DNA from: Sphingomonas sp. JC676
Lineage (GTDB): Bacteria > Pseudomonadota > Alphaproteobacteria > Sphingomonadales > Sphingomonadaceae
Direction: 5' to 3'
Length of the DNA: 64,000 bases
NCBI RefSeq assembly: GCF_014489075.1
Contig: NZ_JACTGR010000003.1
Coordinates: 62,001 to 126,000 of the forward strand
Positions 62,317 to 64,000 of this stretch are shown here, in pieces (the first letter of the stretch is position 1; each line of letters begins with the position of its first letter). Position numbers and translations under genes: made by a program. Below the pieces are notes generated by a model. It was given only the letters and a program-made list of their open reading frames with translations. It was not told the origin of the DNA and did no database searches.

Positions 62317-63372
62317 CTAGCCGAGCGCGGCGTCGAACCGGTCGGTCAGGCAGACATGCGTTTCGGCCGCGCGGGCGAGCAATGCGGGACTGACATCGGC
62401 GGCGCGGACCGGCGGCGACGCGAGCGTTTCCAGCGCGACCGGCGCGCCGATCCGCGCGCCCAGCCGCGGCGCATAGCGCCTCGGATTGGCGCAGAGCGCG
62501 TCATAGTCGACGAAGAGCTGCCGCCCGTGCACCTCGTGCGGCGGAAACAGCAGCGCCTCGTGCACGCTGATCCACAGCTTCAGCCAATAATCGACATGCC
62601 CGCGATCCTCGTCCGGCCCGGGGGCGCCGTCGAAGAGGAAGGGGCGCTGGTCCGCGCCGAACTCGTGATGGCCGAGCCAGGTCATGAAGCGGCGGCGGAA
62701 CGGATCCTCCCCGGCCAGGGTGCACGCGCGGACATGCTGCGCCCGAAGCGACAGCGCCTGTTGCAGCGGATCGCGGAACGGATGGACCAGCACCGCATCC
62801 GGGAACGCCTCGATCAGCGCGGCGAGGCGCAGCGCATTGTTGTTGTTCTTGGAGAGATAGCGCCCACCGCCATGCGCGTGGAGCACGAGGCGGACATAGT
62901 CGCGGAACGCGGTGATGCTCTCCTGCTGCGGTGCGACGGGGGCCAGCCCGTCGGCCCGGCGATAGCGCGCACCCTCGCGCAGCCGCCAGAACACTTCCTC
63001 GATCGCCTCGGGGCTGTCGAGATCGTGCATCAGCCCGTCGCCATGCCCGCGCTCGCGCGCCTCGACGCGCCGCTTGCCGCCCAGCCGGGCCCAGCTGTTG
63101 GGCGCGAGCGGAAAGGGCAGGTCGCGATACGAGGCGCAGGCGAAACCCCCGCTTTCGTGCAGGATGCGCGTCAGGATCGAAGTGCCCGCGCGCGCCAGCC
63201 CGGTGACGAACACCGGACGCTCGACCGGGACATCGCGCACCGCCTTACCCCAGCGCGCGCGTTCCAAGTCGAAGGTCGCGTCGAGCAATGGCCTCAGTCC
63301 CAGCGCCACATGGTGGAGCAGCCGGTCAGCGCGCCCGTACACGCGGCCCGACCTGCCAGCGCAGCGCCGCAT
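62317..63372 (-). CDS. Sulfotransferase-family protein
   Basis: This protein of about 351 residues has a PAPS-binding P-loop-like segment VFVTGLARAGTSILTRIL near residue 55 and a later PFRDPLQQALSLRAQHV, which fits the 3'-phosphate-binding Arg/Ser pattern of sulfotransferases. YWLKLWISVHEAL and QLFVDYDALCANPRRY are also typical. It could sulfate a glycan or lipid. The start at 63372 overlaps the preceding membrane-protein gene by 47 bp; GTG at 63342 is an alternative. It sits with two small membrane proteins that often accompany surface-glycan genes. Confidence 0.8.
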   Translation of the reverse strand: MRRCAGRSGRVYGRADRLLHHVALGLRPLLDATFDLERARWGKAVRDVPVERPVFVTGLARAGTSILTRILHESGGFACASYRDLPFPLAPNSWARLGGKRRVEARERGHGDGLMHDLDSPEAIEEVFWRLREGARYRRADGLAPVAPQQESITAFRDYVRLVLHAHGGGRYLSKNNNNALRLAALIEAFPDAVLVHPFRDPLQQALSLRAQHVRACTLAGEDPFRRRFMTWLGHHEFGADQRPFLFDGAPGPDEDRGHVDYWLKLWISVHEALLFPPHEVHGRQLFVDYDALCANPRRYAPRLGARIGAPVALETLASPPVRAADVSPALLARAAETHVCLTDRFDAALG

Positions 63373-63700
63373 AGCCGAGGCTCATCGGCGCCACCCAGAG
63401 CCGCGTCACCCAATCGAGATGCGCGCCGATCAGCCGCGGATCCACTGCGGCGAGCCCGAGGACGAGCAGCAAGGGCGAAGCCACCACGACGAGCAGCCCG
63501 CCCGCGCGCAGCGACCGGGCGAACAGCCGCCCCGCCAGGATGCGCATCGCGCGCTCCTTGCCCCATTCGGACACGCCGCGCCGCTGCATCAGCCGGACGG
63601 CGTGCGCCTGGCACGCGGCCATGTCGCGAAACGCCGCGACCAGCGGCATGCGCCGCGCGAGTTCGAGCACCATGACGATCGCGAGGAACAGGATCAGCAT
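63326..63700 (-). CDS. Small membrane protein upstream of the sulfotransferase
   Basis: This 124-residue protein starts MLILFLAIVMVLELARRMPLV at 63700 and has membrane segments at about residues 1-16 and 64-84 (GGLLVVVASPLLLVLGLAAV), with basic linkers. The last third (DWVTRLWVAPMSLGYAALRW) may lie on the membrane surface or form a third helix. No family is recognised. It overlaps the next gene by 47 bp and the previous gene by one base (TGATG), so it is made with both. Role is probably linked to sulfotransferase activity at the membrane. Confidence 0.6.
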   Translation of the reverse strand: MLILFLAIVMVLELARRMPLVAAFRDMAACQAHAVRLMQRRGVSEWGKERAMRILAGRLFARSLRAGGLLVVVASPLLLVLGLAAVDPRLIGAHLDWVTRLWVAPMSLGYAALRWQVGPRVRAR

Positions 63701-63921
63701 CAGCCGGGCCGCCTGCCGCCGCGCACGCGCCGCACCAGCCGCTTGACCGGGTACCAGAGCACCGAGAGGATCGCGAGCAACAGCGATCCGATCAGCCCGA
63801 GCGCGACGCCGATCGCGCCCAGGCCCAGCCCGGGCCCGGTATAGGCGAGCGCAACGCCGGGCGCGGCGAGCGCGAGGAGCGCGGCCATGGCCGCGAGCAG
63901 ATGGGGAAAGGTCAGACGCAT
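63700..63921 (-). CDS. Very small membrane protein (73 residues)
   Basis: This 73-residue protein has a signal-peptide-like start (MRLTFPHLLAAMAALLALAAP) and a second hydrophobic stretch, YTGPGLGLGAIGVALGLIGSLLLAILSVLWYPVKRLVRR (residues of about 28-66, given as a span). The Y-x-GPG-x-G pattern followed by a long helix and basic end recurs in small proteins near exopolysaccharide and sulfotransferase genes as I remember. The ATG at 63921 gives the clean start. It leads the three-gene group with the 124-residue protein and sulfotransferase. Function unknown. Confidence 0.6.
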   Translation of the reverse strand: MRLTFPHLLAAMAALLALAAPGVALAYTGPGLGLGAIGVALGLIGSLLLAILSVLWYPVKRLVRRVRGGRRPG

Positions 63922-64000
63922 TTGGCACTCACTGCGGCTTGGATGGCTCGACCATCGGTTGCGGGGGAAAGATAGCGCGCCCAACTGAGCGCCATCCGGC

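Noticed and set aside
61093..63675. An 860-codon open frame on the plus strand.
   Set aside because: It runs antisense through the GFOR-like and sulfotransferase genes, is Arg/His/Ala-rich with no domain motifs, and is a typical high-GC shadow of well-supported minus-strand genes.

Overview
The window looks like a chromosomal segment of a Sphingomonas-like alphaproteobacterium. This is inferred from the uniformly high GC, the tightly overlapping genes (ATGA, GTGA and TGATG junctions), an alphaproteobacterial-type SspB, a CYP153-like P450, a Zymomonas-type glucose-fructose-oxidoreductase homologue, many Tat-exported redox enzymes and TonB-dependent uptake. No rRNA, tRNA, CRISPR array, prophage or insertion sequence was recognised.

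Layout. (1) 1-10484: a glycoside-oxidation regulon. A LacI regulator faces a long minus-strand operon: MFS permease, three TIM-barrel sugar isomerase-like proteins, Gfo/Idh/MocA dehydrogenase, cytochrome c, DUF1080 3-keto-glycoside hydrolase-like protein, GMC dehydrogenase large and small subunits, then the start of a probable GH92 gene. The likely logic is periplasmic C3 oxidation of a glycoside, electrons to cytochrome c, cleavage of the 3-keto-glycoside, and uptake and rearrangement of the products. (2) 10485-12377: a compact three-gene MNIO (DUF692) RiPP-type cassette with a Cys-containing candidate precursor. This is the best candidate for an undescribed system. (3) 12454-19298: a lipid cassette (KAS III, heme-oxygenase-like iron enzyme, unknown protein, MFS-PlsC-acyl-ligase fusion) opposite a TetR gene, with a perfect inverted repeat between them. 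(4) 19363-21320: epoxide hydrolase and cysteine hydrolase. (5) 21505-27799: envelope-glycan-type genes (flippase, two glycosyltransferases) with a B12/radical-SAM enzyme and a nitric oxide synthase oxygenase, which is unexpected here. (6) 28059-34301: ppc, a cytoplasmic subtilase with a small membrane partner, fumC, sspB. (7) 34375-38431: hisB-yciI-hisH-hisA-hisF-small protein-hisE-hinT. (8) 38460-53000: mixed housekeeping and envelope genes (NHL protein, APC permease, adenosine kinase, EI24, lipoprotein, queG, NatAB-like ABC exporter, CYP153, msrB, CHAP, extensin-like, NUDIX), with five double-hairpin intergenic repeats between 37.9 and 53.1 kb. (9) 53150-56436: TonB receptor plus PepSY protein behind a Fur-like box. 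(10) 56530-62244: a periplasmic glucoside-to-gluconate cassette (GFOR-like, GH3, GntP, gluconolactonase) behind a perfect LacI-type palindrome. (11) 62317-63921: sulfotransferase with two small membrane proteins.

All functional names come from reading motifs and remembered family resemblance. No database search was possible.
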